39,304 nt of DNA from Clostridia bacterium (GTDB lineage: Bacteria > Bacillota > Clostridia > UMGS1883). Shown in pieces: positions 1 to 7,085 of this stretch (position 1 is the first letter of the stretch; every line of letters starts with the position of its first letter). Location of the stretch: contig JAFUOO010000006.1 in the NCBI GenBank assembly GCA_017472685.1, positions 1-39,304 of the forward strand, written 5' to 3'. The notes under the pieces are model-generated. The model was not told the origin of the DNA, made no database searches, and saw nothing but the letters and a program-made list of their open reading frames with translations. Made by a program: the position numbers and the translations under genes.

Positions 1-125
1 ATCACCATTCCAGACGTGGTCTTCTTATGATGGTTGGTAAGAGACGTGGTCTTCTTGACTACCTCACAAAGAAGGATATCGAAAGATACCGTGCAATCGT
101 TGCTAAGCTCGGTTTGAGAAAGTAA
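1..125 (+). CDS. rpsO: 30S ribosomal protein S15, C-terminal part (5' end outside window)
   Basis: The reading frame starting at base 3 gives the last 40 residues of ribosomal protein S15, including [15 protein letters not shown] and ending [14 protein letters not shown] before TAA at 123-125. S15 is a primary 16S rRNA-binding protein of the small subunit platform. The partial sequence matches the very conserved C-terminal helix of the family. It is followed at once by a strong intrinsic terminator, and the next gene is pnp, the usual rpsO-pnp neighbourhood in bacteria. The upstream end is cut by the window edge, so start and promoter cannot be seen. Confidence 0.93.
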   Translation, partial: HHSRRGLLMMVGKRRGLLDYLTKKDIERYRAIVAKLGLRK

Positions 126-134
126 TTATGCCTG

Positions 135-167
135 CAAGGCGGAGCAAATTTTGTTCCGCCTTGTTTT
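135..167 (+). terminator. Intrinsic terminator after rpsO
   Basis: A perfect 9-bp stem (135-143 with 155-163, arms CAAGGCGGA and TCCGCCTTG) closes a short loop and is followed by GTTTT. It sits 10 bases after the rpsO stop, so most rpsO transcripts should end here unless read through into pnp. Confidence 0.85.
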
Positions 168-198
168 CACATTTACAAACCGTTATTTTCAGGTGCTT

Positions 199-486
199 GA
201 GGGCTTATGACTATTCGCTTATCACTTATATATGTCCCCGGAAATCGGAGATATACATAAGTGATAAATATCATAAGTCCTCTAAAATAAGTAAAAAGGT
301 TTTTGGAAAAACGATGCAGAATTGTCAAACCGAACCCGAAGGTGTACGTGTGTACTCCGAGAGGTGAGGTTTGGCGATAGAACAAAAGCATAAAATAAAA
401 AAGCAAACAGGAATGTTTGCTTACAGATGAAGAACAAATGTGGAATTCAAGTGTTGTTTTAAAAATTAAAACAGTTGCTTTTGTTC
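199..486 (+). promoter_or_regulatory. Structured pnp leader: three palindromic domains
   Basis: The 413-bp gap between rpsO and pnp holds no convincing gene but three strong fold-back domains. Domain 1: a 12-bp stem (199-210 with 271-282, one G-U) then an internal loop and an approximately 18-bp stem (219-236 with 250-267, one mismatch and one G-U). Domain 2: 8 bp (324-331 with 368-375) enclosing a second hairpin (341-347 with 352-358). Domain 3: an 11-bp perfect stem (380-390 with 476-486) enclosing two hairpins, 401-408 with 415-422 and 455-462 with 466-473. In E. coli the pnp leader carries a long stem cut by RNase III and used for PNPase autoregulation. By analogy this is probably a cis-acting pnp leader; that role is inference. 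I found no clear promoter inside. Confidence 0.6.
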
Positions 487-538
487 GGTCGGCGCGTTTT
501 AACAAAAATCACCACAAATTTTAGAAAGGATGTATATT

Positions 539-2641
539 ATGTTCAGAACATTTGAAACCACATTCGCAGGCCGTCCCCTTGTTATCGAAACAGGTAAAAT
601 GGCACAGCTTGCTTCCGGTAGCTGTCTTGTACGCTACGGTGACACAGCAGTTCATGCTGCTTGTACAATTTCCCAGAAGCCCCGTGAAGGCGTTGACTTC
701 TTCCCCTTGGCAGTTGATTACGAAGAAAAGCTCTATGCTGCAGGCAAAATCCCCGGCAGCTATTTAAAGAGAGAGGGTCGTCCTTCCGAAAAGGCAATCC
801 TTGCATCCCGTTGTATCGACCGTCCCATGCGCCCCTTGTTCCCCAAGGACCTTCGCAATGACGTTTCCATCGTTACAACAGTAATGTGCGTTGACCCCGA
901 CTGCTCTCCCGAGGTTGCAGCTATGGTTGGTGCGTCCATCGCAGCATGCATTTCTCCTGCTCCTTTCAACGGTCCCATCGCAGGCGTTAGCGTAGGTCTT
1001 GTTGACGGCGAAATCGTTATTAACCCCACACTTGCTCAGAGAGAAGTAAGTGAAATGTATCTCACTATCGCAGGTACTAAGGACAAGGTTAACATGATTG
1101 AAGCGGGCGGTAATGAAATCCCCGAAGACTTGATGTTCGAAGCTATCATGAAGGCACACGAAGAAATCGTTAAGATTTGCGAATTCATCGAAACAATCCA
1201 GAAAGCTATCGGCAAGGAAAAGATTGCTTACACACCCATCGAAGTTCCCCAGGATTTGTACGAAGACATCAAGGCATTTGCTATCGATAAGGTTAAGTAC
1301 GCTCTTGACACAGACGACAAGAACATCCGCGAAGAACGCCTTAAGCCCGTATACGAAGAAGTGTACGAAGCAATGGCTGAAAAGTATCCCGAGGTTGAAC
1401 AGGCACTTATGGACGAAGCTATCTACAAGCTCCAGAAGTACATTGTTCGCCGTTGGATTCTTGACGAAGGCAGACGTGTTGACGGCAGAAAGCTCGACGA
1501 AATCCGTCCTCTTAGCGCAGAAGTAGGTCTTCTTCCCCGTGTTCACGGTACAGGTCTTTTCACACGTGGTCAGACACAGGTTTTGACAACTGTAACACTC
1601 GGCACACTTTCCGAAGCGCAGCTTCTTGACGGTATCGACGAAGAAACAGAAAAGAGATATATGCACCACTATAACTTCCCCAGCTATTCCGTTGGCGAAA
1701 CAAGAGCAAGCCGCGGTCCCGGCAGACGTGAAATCGGTCACGGTGCACTTGCTGAAAAGGCGCTTGTTCCCGTTATTCCTTCCCGTGAAGAATTCCCCTA
1801 CTCACTCCGTCTTGTAAGTGAAGTTCTTTCCTCCAACGGCTCCACAAGCCAGGGCAGTATCTGCGGCTCCACACTTGCACTTATGGACGCAGGTGTTCCC
1901 ATTAAGGCTCCCGTTGCAGGCATTTCCTGTGGTCTTGTTACAGAAGGCGACCGTTTTATTACAATGGTTGACATTCAGGGCCTCGAGGACTTCTTCGGCG
2001 ACATGGACTTCAAGGTAGCAGGTACAAAGAAGGGTATCACAGCTATCCAGGTTGACATCAAGATTGACGGTCTTACACCCGAAATCATCAAGGAAGCACT
2101 CCTTAAGACAAGAGACGCTCGTTACAAGATTCTTGACGAATGTATGCTTCCCTGCATTGCAGAGCCCAGAGCAGAGCTTAGTAAGTATGCTCCCAAGATC
2201 TTCACAATGCAGGTTGACCCCGAAAAGATTGGTGACATCATCGGTAAGCAGGGTAAGACAATTCAGAAGATTACAGCTATGACAGGCGTTAAGATTGACA
2301 TCGAGGATGACGGTACAGTTCTTATCGCTACAACAGATACAGAAGCTGCTGAAAAGGCTATGAAGCTTATCAACGGTGTTTGCGGTAACATCGAAATCGG
2401 TGAAGTATTCCTCGGCACAGTTACAAAGCTCATGGACTTTGGTGCATTTGTTGAATTCCTCCCCGGCAAGGAAGGTCTCGTTCACATTTCCAAGCTCGAC
2501 CACAAGAGAGTTGAAAAGGTAAGTGACGTTGTATCCGTTGGCGACGAAATCATGGTTAAGGTTATCGAATTTGACCGTATGGGCAGAATCAACCTTTCCA
2601 GAAAAGACGCTCTTCCCAAGCCCGAAACACAGGCTGAATAA
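539..2641 (+). CDS. pnp: Polyribonucleotide nucleotidyltransferase (PNPase)
   Basis: A 700-residue, full-length PNPase: a phosphorolytic 3'-5' exoribonuclease of the cytoplasm that degrades mRNA to nucleoside diphosphates, usually as a trimer. Domains in order are RNase PH 1 (about 10-140), the all-helical linker (about 145-225), RNase PH 2 (about 320-540, with SSNGSTSQGSICG and FFGDMDFKVAGT), a KH domain (about 553-615, IIGKQGKTIQKI) and an S1 domain (about 616-690, GTVTKLMDFGAFVEF). The start was set at 539 because AGAAAGG lies at 523-529; an upstream in-frame ATG at 530 would touch that ribosome binding site. It follows a long structured leader that may control it. Codon use is that of a highly expressed gene, which creates long antisense shadow frames. 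Confidence 0.97.
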   Translation: MFRTFETTFAGRPLVIETGKMAQLASGSCLVRYGDTAVHAACTISQKPREGVDFFPLAVDYEEKLYAAGKIPGSYLKREGRPSEKAILASRCIDRPMRPLFPKDLRNDVSIVTTVMCVDPDCSPEVAAMVGASIAACISPAPFNGPIAGVSVGLVDGEIVINPTLAQREVSEMYLTIAGTKDKVNMIEAGGNEIPEDLMFEAIMKAHEEIVKICEFIETIQKAIGKEKIAYTPIEVPQDLYEDIKAFAIDKVKYALDTDDKNIREERLKPVYEEVYEAMAEKYPEVEQALMDEAIYKLQKYIVRRWILDEGRRVDGRKLDEIRPLSAEVGLLPRVHGTGLFTRGQTQVLTTVTLGTLSEAQLLDGIDEETEKRYMHHYNFPSYSVGETRASRGPGRREIGHGALAEKALVPVIPSREEFPYSLRLVSEVLSSNGSTSQGSICGSTLALMDAGVPIKAPVAGISCGLVTEGDRFITMVDIQGLEDFFGDMDFKVAGTKKGITAIQVDIKIDGLTPEIIKEALLKTRDARYKILDECMLPCIAEPRAELSKYAPKIFTMQVDPEKIGDIIGKQGKTIQKITAMTGVKIDIEDDGTVLIATTDTEAAEKAMKLINGVCGNIEIGEVFLGTVTKLMDFGAFVEFLPGKEGLVHISKLDHKRVEKVSDVVSVGDEIMVKVIEFDRMGRINLSRKDALPKPETQAE

Positions 2642-2648
2642 TTTAAAT

Positions 2649-2680
2649 ATTGTAGGGGCGACCTGTGGTCGCCCTTAATT
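2649..2680 (+). repeat. ATTGTAGGG-headed palindrome, probable pnp terminator
   Basis: ATTGTAGGGG is followed by an 8-bp stem with a TGT loop (2656-2663 with 2667-2674) and then TTAATTTTT. It can act as a weak intrinsic terminator between pnp and the peptidase gene 20 bases further on. The same ATTGTAGGG head fused to a different palindrome occurs on the minus strand at 25861-25890, so this looks like a dispersed intergenic repeat. Confidence 0.6.
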
Positions 2681-2693
2681 TTTAGGTGATTTA

Positions 2694-3920
2694 ATGAACA
2701 ATATTACAACTTTAAAAAACGGACTACGAATAATAACCGAGGTTATGCCCGGTGCGCAGAGTGTTTTTGTGGGCGTGTGGGTCAAGGCAGGCAGCTCCAA
2801 CGAGCGCGACAGCGAATGGGGCATAAGCCATTTTATAGAGCACATGGTTTTTAAGGGCACAGAAAAAAGAACGGCTCAAGAGATAAGCGAAGAAACAGAC
2901 TACGTTGGCGGACAGGCAAATGCTTTCACATCGAGGGATTGCACCTGCTACTATTCGCGCACGCTTCCCGCTCATATGGAGCTCTCCTTTGACATTCTGT
3001 CCGATATTTATCACAACCCCCGACTTCTCAAAAAGGATATTGACCTTGAACGCGGCGTTATTAAGGAAGAAATTATGATGTACGAGGACTGCCCCGAGGA
3101 TTTGGTCCAGGACAGACTTTTAGCCGCAGTTTATCCCGGCAGTGCCATAGGTCGTGAAATTGCAGGCAGCTTAGACTCGGTTGATTTATTAGGCAGAAAC
3201 GAAATGCTTGACTATATGGCACGCTACTACACTCCCGACAATACCGTTATCACAGTGTGCGGAAAATTTGACGAGGCGGAAGCCATAAGACTTTGTGAAA
3301 AATATTTTTCTAAACGGATTGCCACCTTTGGCGGCGACAGAATAATAGTGCCTACCTTTACTCCCGTTGAAGAAAAATGGGAAAAGGACATTGAACAGGC
3401 ACATTTATGCCTTTCGTACCCATCCGCTCCCCTTAAGGACGACAAGCTCAGCTATACCTTGTCGGCACTCAGCAACATTTTCGGCGGCAGCATGTCCAGC
3501 AGGCTTTTTAGTAAGGTGAGAGAAGAGCGCGGGCTTTGCTACAGCGTGTATTCCTATTCGTCACAGACCGAGGTGTCGGGTCTTTTCAGCATTTACACAG
3601 GGCTTAACGCAAATTGCCTTGATGATGCCGAAGCGGTTATACATAATGAAATTTCGCGTCTTTTGAAGGACGGCATAACCGACTATGAGCTCACCAAAGG
3701 CAAGGAACAGTTAAAGGCGGCAATCCTTATGGATATGGAAAACCCCTCCAGCCGAATGAGCGCATTGGGCAAGGATTTGCTTATCTATAACGAGGTAAAG
3801 CCTGTTGAAGCAATAGTTAAGGATATTGACGCTGTCACAAAGGCTGACATTGAACAGGCAGCACATATGATATTTGAGCAAAAGTTTGCACGCGGTGTGC
3901 TTTTGCCTGTTGACAGATAA
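2694..3920 (+). CDS. M16 family zinc peptidase (YmxG/MlpA-like)
   Basis: A 408-residue insulinase/pitrilysin-family peptidase. The inverted zinc motif HFIEH is at residues 46-50 (H46, H50 ligands, E49 catalytic), and the third ligand is probably E126 in IKEEIMMY, about 75 residues downstream as in the family. The length fits the short processing-peptidase type with two homologous halves, only the first catalytic; the second half carries the RLFSKVREERGLCYSVYS segment. There is no signal peptide, so it should be cytoplasmic. The gene lies just downstream of pnp, as mlpA/ymxG does in Bacillus. Its substrate is not known. The start has an AGGTG motif at 2685-2689. Confidence 0.9.
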   Translation: MNNITTLKNGLRIITEVMPGAQSVFVGVWVKAGSSNERDSEWGISHFIEHMVFKGTEKRTAQEISEETDYVGGQANAFTSRDCTCYYSRTLPAHMELSFDILSDIYHNPRLLKKDIDLERGVIKEEIMMYEDCPEDLVQDRLLAAVYPGSAIGREIAGSLDSVDLLGRNEMLDYMARYYTPDNTVITVCGKFDEAEAIRLCEKYFSKRIATFGGDRIIVPTFTPVEEKWEKDIEQAHLCLSYPSAPLKDDKLSYTLSALSNIFGGSMSSRLFSKVREERGLCYSVYSYSSQTEVSGLFSIYTGLNANCLDDAEAVIHNEISRLLKDGITDYELTKGKEQLKAAILMDMENPSSRMSALGKDLLIYNEVKPVEAIVKDIDAVTKADIEQAAHMIFEQKFARGVLLPVDR

Positions 3921-3921
3921 T

Positions 3922-3948
3922 AAAAGGCGGTCAAAGACCGCCTTTTTT
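3922..3948 (+). terminator. Intrinsic terminator after the M16 peptidase gene
   Basis: A 10-bp stem AAAAGGCGGT/ACCGCCTTTT with loop CAAAG and a continuing T run. It is almost identical to the terminator at 4306-4334. Confidence 0.88.
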
Positions 3949-3952
3949 ACTG

Positions 3953-3981
3953 TTGATTTTTATGTTGGTTAGTGGTAAAAT
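3953..3981 (+). promoter_or_regulatory. Promoter of the hairpin RNA
   Basis: TTGATT (3953-3958), a 17-base spacer and TAAAAT (3976-3981). The predicted transcription start, near 3987, falls on the first bases of the large inverted repeat that begins at 3986, so promoter and hairpin appear to be one unit. Confidence 0.6.
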
Positions 3982-3985
3982 ATAC

Positions 3986-4143
3986 TTGCTACACAGTTGA
4001 ATATTGTTGTACAAAACAGGTTACGTTATTTAGGTAAAAACGTAGCCTTGATTTTGCATAGCCTGTTTTGGTACAGCATGCAACTGTGTAGCAACGGAGT
4101 CAAGCTGCGTTTTTCGTGCGTAGCTTAGGCTGCGCACTTTTTA
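3986..4143 (+). ncRNA. Candidate structured small RNA or attenuator leader
   Basis: A perfect 14-bp inverted repeat (3986-3999 with 4081-4094, arm TTGCTACACAGTTG) closes a second stem (4005-4020 with 4062-4078, containing AAAACAGG/CCTGTTTT and one bulge). An alternative inner stem is possible: 4019-4027 with 4039-4047. About 23 bases later a terminator-like hairpin, 4118-4126 with 4131-4139 (GTGCGTAGC/GCTGCGCAC, one mismatch), is followed by T5. With the promoter just upstream this describes either a self-contained RNA of about 155 nt or a regulated leader for the small ORF at 4160. It does not match the shapes of 6S RNA, SRP RNA, tmRNA or the common riboswitches that I know. Identity is unknown. 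Confidence 0.5.
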
Positions 4144-4159
4144 ATTGGAGGGGAAGATA

Positions 4160-4321
4160 ATGCTCTGCTATACGGTGGGTGTTATAAGCTTTACATTGGG
4201 AGCCGCATGGTTGATTGAAGACTTGATAAAAACAGGGTGGAATAATAGTTATTTGGTTTATGCGGTTTGCATTATATTGGGAATTATATTAATAAGTTTT
4301 AAAAGAAAAGGCGGTCATTGA
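4160..4321 (+). CDS. Small two-helix membrane protein, unknown
   Basis: A 53-codon ORF starts with ATG at 4160 behind a strong GGAGGGG (4147-4153). The product begins MLCYTVGVISFTLGAAWL, has a polar middle (EDLIKTGWNNS), a second hydrophobic stretch (YAVCIILGIILISF) and a basic tail (KRKGGH). Two transmembrane helices of about 16-18 residues at 4-20 and 30-47 fit an inner-membrane microprotein. The TGA stop lies inside the loop of the terminator at 4306-4334, as expected for a real transcription unit. It follows the structured RNA at 3986-4143, so it may be controlled by it. I recognise no family. A type I toxin or another membrane microprotein are both possible, without direct evidence. Confidence 0.5.
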   Translation: MLCYTVGVISFTLGAAWLIEDLIKTGWNNSYLVYAVCIILGIILISFKRKGGH

Positions 4322-4334
4322 CCGCCTTTTTTAT
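4306..4334. terminator. Bidirectional terminator between the small ORF and the LysM gene
   Basis: A 10-bp stem AAAAGGCGGT/ACCGCCTTTT (4306-4315 with 4321-4330) has A and T runs on both sides. It ends the plus-strand small ORF, whose stop lies in the loop and arm, and the minus-strand LysM gene, whose stop abuts the T run. Confidence 0.88.
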
Positions 4335-5380
4335 TTTCCTGCTGCGATTTTAATGTTCTTCTGGTGCGTTGAGTGCACCTTGCCGTCGCTGTGGCGAATG
4401 GAATTTAAAAAGTGAATGTCAAACACTCCGTGGGCGTTGTTGCCCTTTACCCAGTCATAGTTATAGCCTGCGCCGTAGTCGTCACTGCGCCAGCTTGTCC
4501 ACACGCCGCCTGCAGCGCCGTCGTTGCCTGCGTGGAGCATGCTTGTGGCGGACGCGGCAATTTTTCTGCCGTTGTAGATTATTATTACGGGTCGGCTTGT
4601 CCAGTTCTGACCGCCGAAAATACTGTTCATTTTGCTTGTGTCGGAGGCTGTCAAGGGCTCACAGTCAGCGTGGCCCGAGCCTGTTGTGCGCTTTGCTTTA
4701 AACGTCTGTCCTGTGTAAAAGTCCTGCACGGTAAAGGTTGCCCCTACGGGAATAACATACTGCGCAGCATTCCACCAGTCCAGATATTCGCCGTACTGGC
4801 TGCCCGGCGTGCTTGTTACGGGAACATGGTGCACGGGAATTGTGAGCTTTTTACCTGCATAAATGGAGGAGGATTCGCTAAGCCCGTTCACCTCCAACAG
4901 CTCACTCATGGGAATGCCAAAATTGTTGGCTATGTTCCAGTAGGTGTCGCCCGATTTAACTGTATATGTAGTATAAGTCACATAGGGCTTTGAGCTTGAA
5001 GAGCCTGCGGAAGACCCCTGAGAGGTGGAAGAGGGGATTTTTACCACATCGCCAATCTCGAGCCATGAGCTTGTTGTGGCACCATTTGCCTTTAAAAGTG
5101 CGTTGAAATCAACACCGTACCACTGAGAAATCAGCCAGTAGGTATCGCCCTTTTTTACGGTGTGGGTTTTTTCGGTGGGAACGTATACCACATCGCCAAT
5201 TTCGAGCCATGAGCTTGTTGTGGCGCCGTTCGCCTTTAAAAGTGTGTTAAAGTCAACACCGTAGCTTTGTGCAATTGTCCAGTATGTATCTCCTTTCTTA
5301 ACGGTGTGGGTTGCCGCCTGCGCCTGTGTTGACAGTGCAGCCAAGGCAAGCGTTAATGAAATTGCTTTTTTGAAATTCAT
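4331..5380 (-). CDS. Secreted triple-LysM protein with an unassigned C-terminal domain
   Basis: A 349-residue protein. Residues 1-22 are a signal peptide (KK, a hydrophobic core, then AQA before the cut). Three LysM peptidoglycan-binding repeats follow at about 24-68, 72-116 and 137-183; the first two are near-identical. A Ser-rich linker (118-131) precedes LysM 3. The C-terminal region, 200-349, is not an NlpC/P60, amidase, YkuD, M23 or lysozyme domain that I recognise. It is rich in conserved-looking polar residues: SGHADCE (245-251), MLHAGNDG (281-288), HGVFDIHF (317-324) and RHSDGKVHSTHQ (329-340). The His/Asp/Cys pattern suggests a metal-dependent or hydrolytic fold, which is inference. 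AAGGAG lies just upstream of the start. The gene is probably monocistronic, divergent from hydG. Confidence 0.85.
   Translation of the reverse strand: MNFKKAISLTLALAALSTQAQAATHTVKKGDTYWTIAQSYGVDFNTLLKANGATTSSWLEIGDVVYVPTEKTHTVKKGDTYWLISQWYGVDFNALLKANGATTSSWLEIGDVVKIPSSTSQGSSAGSSSSKPYVTYTTYTVKSGDTYWNIANNFGIPMSELLEVNGLSESSSIYAGKKLTIPVHHVPVTSTPGSQYGEYLDWWNAAQYVIPVGATFTVQDFYTGQTFKAKRTTGSGHADCEPLTASDTSKMNSIFGGQNWTSRPVIIIYNGRKIAASATSMLHAGNDGAAGGVWTSWRSDDYGAGYNYDWVKGNNAHGVFDIHFLNSIRHSDGKVHSTHQKNIKIAAGK
5024..5308 (-). repeat. Tandem duplication encoding LysM 1 and LysM 2
   Basis: Two DNA units with a 144-bp period (5168-5308 and 5024-5164) encode residues 25-71 and 73-119. The proteins share HTVKKGDTYW and the stretch LLKANGATTSSWLEIGDVV exactly. 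DNA identity is high with mainly silent changes, which points to a recent duplication or gene conversion. The third LysM is clearly diverged. Confidence 0.85.
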
Positions 5381-5469
5381 AAAAAATCTCCTTTCTGAAA
5401 GGGGCTCTTTCGTCCCTCGTCTTTAATTTTCGTCACAAAATTGTAATATCTTTTATGTAAATAATGGAT

Positions 5470-5498
5470 TTGACGAATTAAGCCTGTAGTGATATAAT
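5470..5498 (+). promoter_or_regulatory. hydG promoter
   Basis: TTGACG (5470-5475), a 17-base spacer and TATAAT (5493-5498), near the sigma-A consensus. The predicted start near 5505 leaves a leader of about 23 bases and makes the in-frame ATG at 5507 unlikely as a translation start. Confidence 0.8.
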
Positions 5499-5527
5499 GT
5501 AGAAAGATGATTTTAGGAGATGAAAAA

Positions 5528-6952
5528 ATGGCTATATATGACGTAAAAAGCTCTAAGGCAGAGGAATTTATCAACCATGAGGAAATTCTGGAAACCTTGG
5601 AATATGCACAGAAAAACAAAGACAATAAAGAGCTTATTGACTCCATAATAAAAAAAGCGGAGGAAATGAAGGGTATCACTCACCGCGAAGCAGCAGTTTT
5701 ATTAGAATGTGAAATCCAAGAGGCAAACGAGAGGATTTATTCCTTGGCAAAAGAAATCAAGGATAAATTCTACGGCAACCGCATAGTTATGTTTGCTCCC
5801 TTGTATCTGTCAAACTACTGTGTCAACGGCTGTGTTTACTGCCCCTATCACAGACAGAATAAAACAATCCCCCGCAAAAAGCTTACCCAGGAGGAAATAA
5901 AAGCCGAGGTTATAGCACTTCAGGACATGGGCCACAAGCGCCTTGCCTTAGAGGCAGGCGAGGACCCTGTGCACAACCCCTTGGAATACATTCTTGAAAG
6001 CATCAAAACAATTTACTCCATCAAGCATAAAAACGGTGCTATCCGCCGCGTCAACGTTAACATTGCAGCTACAAGTGTTGAAAACTACACCAAATTGAAG
6101 GATGCGGGAATCGGTACGTATATTCTTTTCCAGGAAACATATAATAAAGAGAATTATGAAGCTCTTCACCCCACAGGCCCCAAGAGCAACTACGCATACC
6201 ACACCGAGGCAATGGACAGAGCCATGGACGGCGGCATTGACGACGTGGGCTTGGGTGTGCTTTTCGGTTTAAACCTTTACCGCTACGATTTGGTTGGGCT
6301 TTTAATGCATGCAGAGCATCTTGAAGCTGCAAAGGGCGTTGGCCCGCACACAATCAGTGTGCCTCGTATCTGCCCTGCAGACGATATTGATGTGAACGAT
6401 TTCTCCAATGCAATTTCCAACGAAATTTTTGAAAAAATTGTTGCAATCATCCGCATTGCGGTGCCCTACACAGGCATGATTATTTCTACCCGTGAATCAA
6501 AAGAGGTAAGAGAAAGAGTGCTCGACTTAGGCATTTCGCAGATTTCGGGCGGCAGTAGAACATCCGTGGGCGGATATACTGACGAAGAGGTATATGACGA
6601 ATCTACAAGTCAGTTTGACCTTTCCGACAGAAGAACACTGGATGAGGTTGTCTCCTGGCTCATTGATATGGGTCATGTGCCCAGCTTTTGTACTGCGTGC
6701 TATCGCGAGGGCAGAACAGGCGACAGGTTTATGAGCTTACTCAAATCCGGGCAGATTATCAACTGCTGTCATCCCAATGCGCTTATGACCTTGAAGGAAT
6801 ATTTAATGGACTATGCGAGCGAGGACACAAGAAAAAAGGGCGAAGAAATAATTGCCCGTGAAATTGAAAAAATCACAAACGAAAAAGTGAAAGAAAGAGC
6901 AAAGCAAAACCTTTCCGATATCGAAAAAGGAACACGTGATTTCAGATTTTAA
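5528..6952 (+). CDS. hydG: [FeFe] hydrogenase H-cluster maturase HydG
   Basis: A 474-residue radical-SAM tyrosine lyase, related to ThiH, that makes the CO and CN ligands of the H-cluster from tyrosine. The radical-SAM cluster motif CVNGCVYC gives C98, C102 and C105. The C-terminal auxiliary-cluster motif is C388, C391 and C414 (CTAC then NCCHPNA), exactly the CX2C-X22-C spacing that separates HydG from ThiH. The start was moved to 5528, with TTTAGGAG at 5512-5519; the ATG at 5507 would be almost leaderless. It stands alone between a strong promoter and a terminator; hydE, hydF and the hydrogenase are not in this window. Its presence implies an anaerobic, hydrogen-cycling fermentative metabolism. 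Confidence 0.95.
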   Translation: MAIYDVKSSKAEEFINHEEILETLEYAQKNKDNKELIDSIIKKAEEMKGITHREAAVLLECEIQEANERIYSLAKEIKDKFYGNRIVMFAPLYLSNYCVNGCVYCPYHRQNKTIPRKKLTQEEIKAEVIALQDMGHKRLALEAGEDPVHNPLEYILESIKTIYSIKHKNGAIRRVNVNIAATSVENYTKLKDAGIGTYILFQETYNKENYEALHPTGPKSNYAYHTEAMDRAMDGGIDDVGLGVLFGLNLYRYDLVGLLMHAEHLEAAKGVGPHTISVPRICPADDIDVNDFSNAISNEIFEKIVAIIRIAVPYTGMIISTRESKEVRERVLDLGISQISGGSRTSVGGYTDEEVYDESTSQFDLSDRRTLDEVVSWLIDMGHVPSFCTACYREGRTGDRFMSLLKSGQIINCCHPNALMTLKEYLMDYASEDTRKKGEEIIAREIEKITNEKVKERAKQNLSDIEKGTRDFRF

Positions 6953-6960
6953 TCAAACAA

Positions 6961-6991
6961 AAGAGGGGATTTAAAAATCCTCTCTTTTTTT
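6961..6991 (+). terminator. Intrinsic terminator after hydG
   Basis: AAGAGGGGATTT (6961-6972) pairs with AAATCCTCTCTT (6975-6986, one G-U; the innermost pairs open to form the loop), followed by T5. Confidence 0.88.
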
Positions 6992-7012
6992 GCATAAATT
7001 TATAAAAAACCC

Positions 7013-7041
7013 TTTTCAAAATGCTATTTATTTGATACAAT
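7013..7041 (+). promoter_or_regulatory. Probable promoter of the pyrH-to-dnaE gene run
   Basis: TTTTCA (7013-7018), a 17-base spacer and TACAAT (7036-7041), 45 bases before the pyrH start. It lies directly after the hydG terminator. The -35 is weak, and other pairings such as TTGATA at 7032 are possible. Confidence 0.5.
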
Positions 7042-7085
7042 TAACGTATATAACTATGCGAATTTTTTTAAGAGGAGAGATAGAA

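Noticed and set aside
128..505. Open frames of 79 (plus) and 110 (minus) codons in the rpsO-pnp gap
   Set aside because: The plus frame starts next to the rpsO terminator and both run through palindromes. Neither has a ribosome binding site or protein-like composition.
764..1741. 325-codon open frame antisense to pnp, and another at 1802-2503
   Set aside because: These are frames opened by the strong codon bias of pnp. They have no ribosome binding site and the products are Cys/Asn-rich with no family resemblance.
3986..4094. Hairpin as a MITE or insertion sequence
   Set aside because: No target-site duplication flanks the 14-bp inverted repeat, and the promoter and terminator alignment fits an RNA gene better. 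Copy number was not testable, so this is only provisionally rejected.
4412..4993. 193-codon plus-strand frame opposite the LysM gene
   Set aside because: The minus-strand product has a signal peptide and LysM repeats; the plus frame has no such support.
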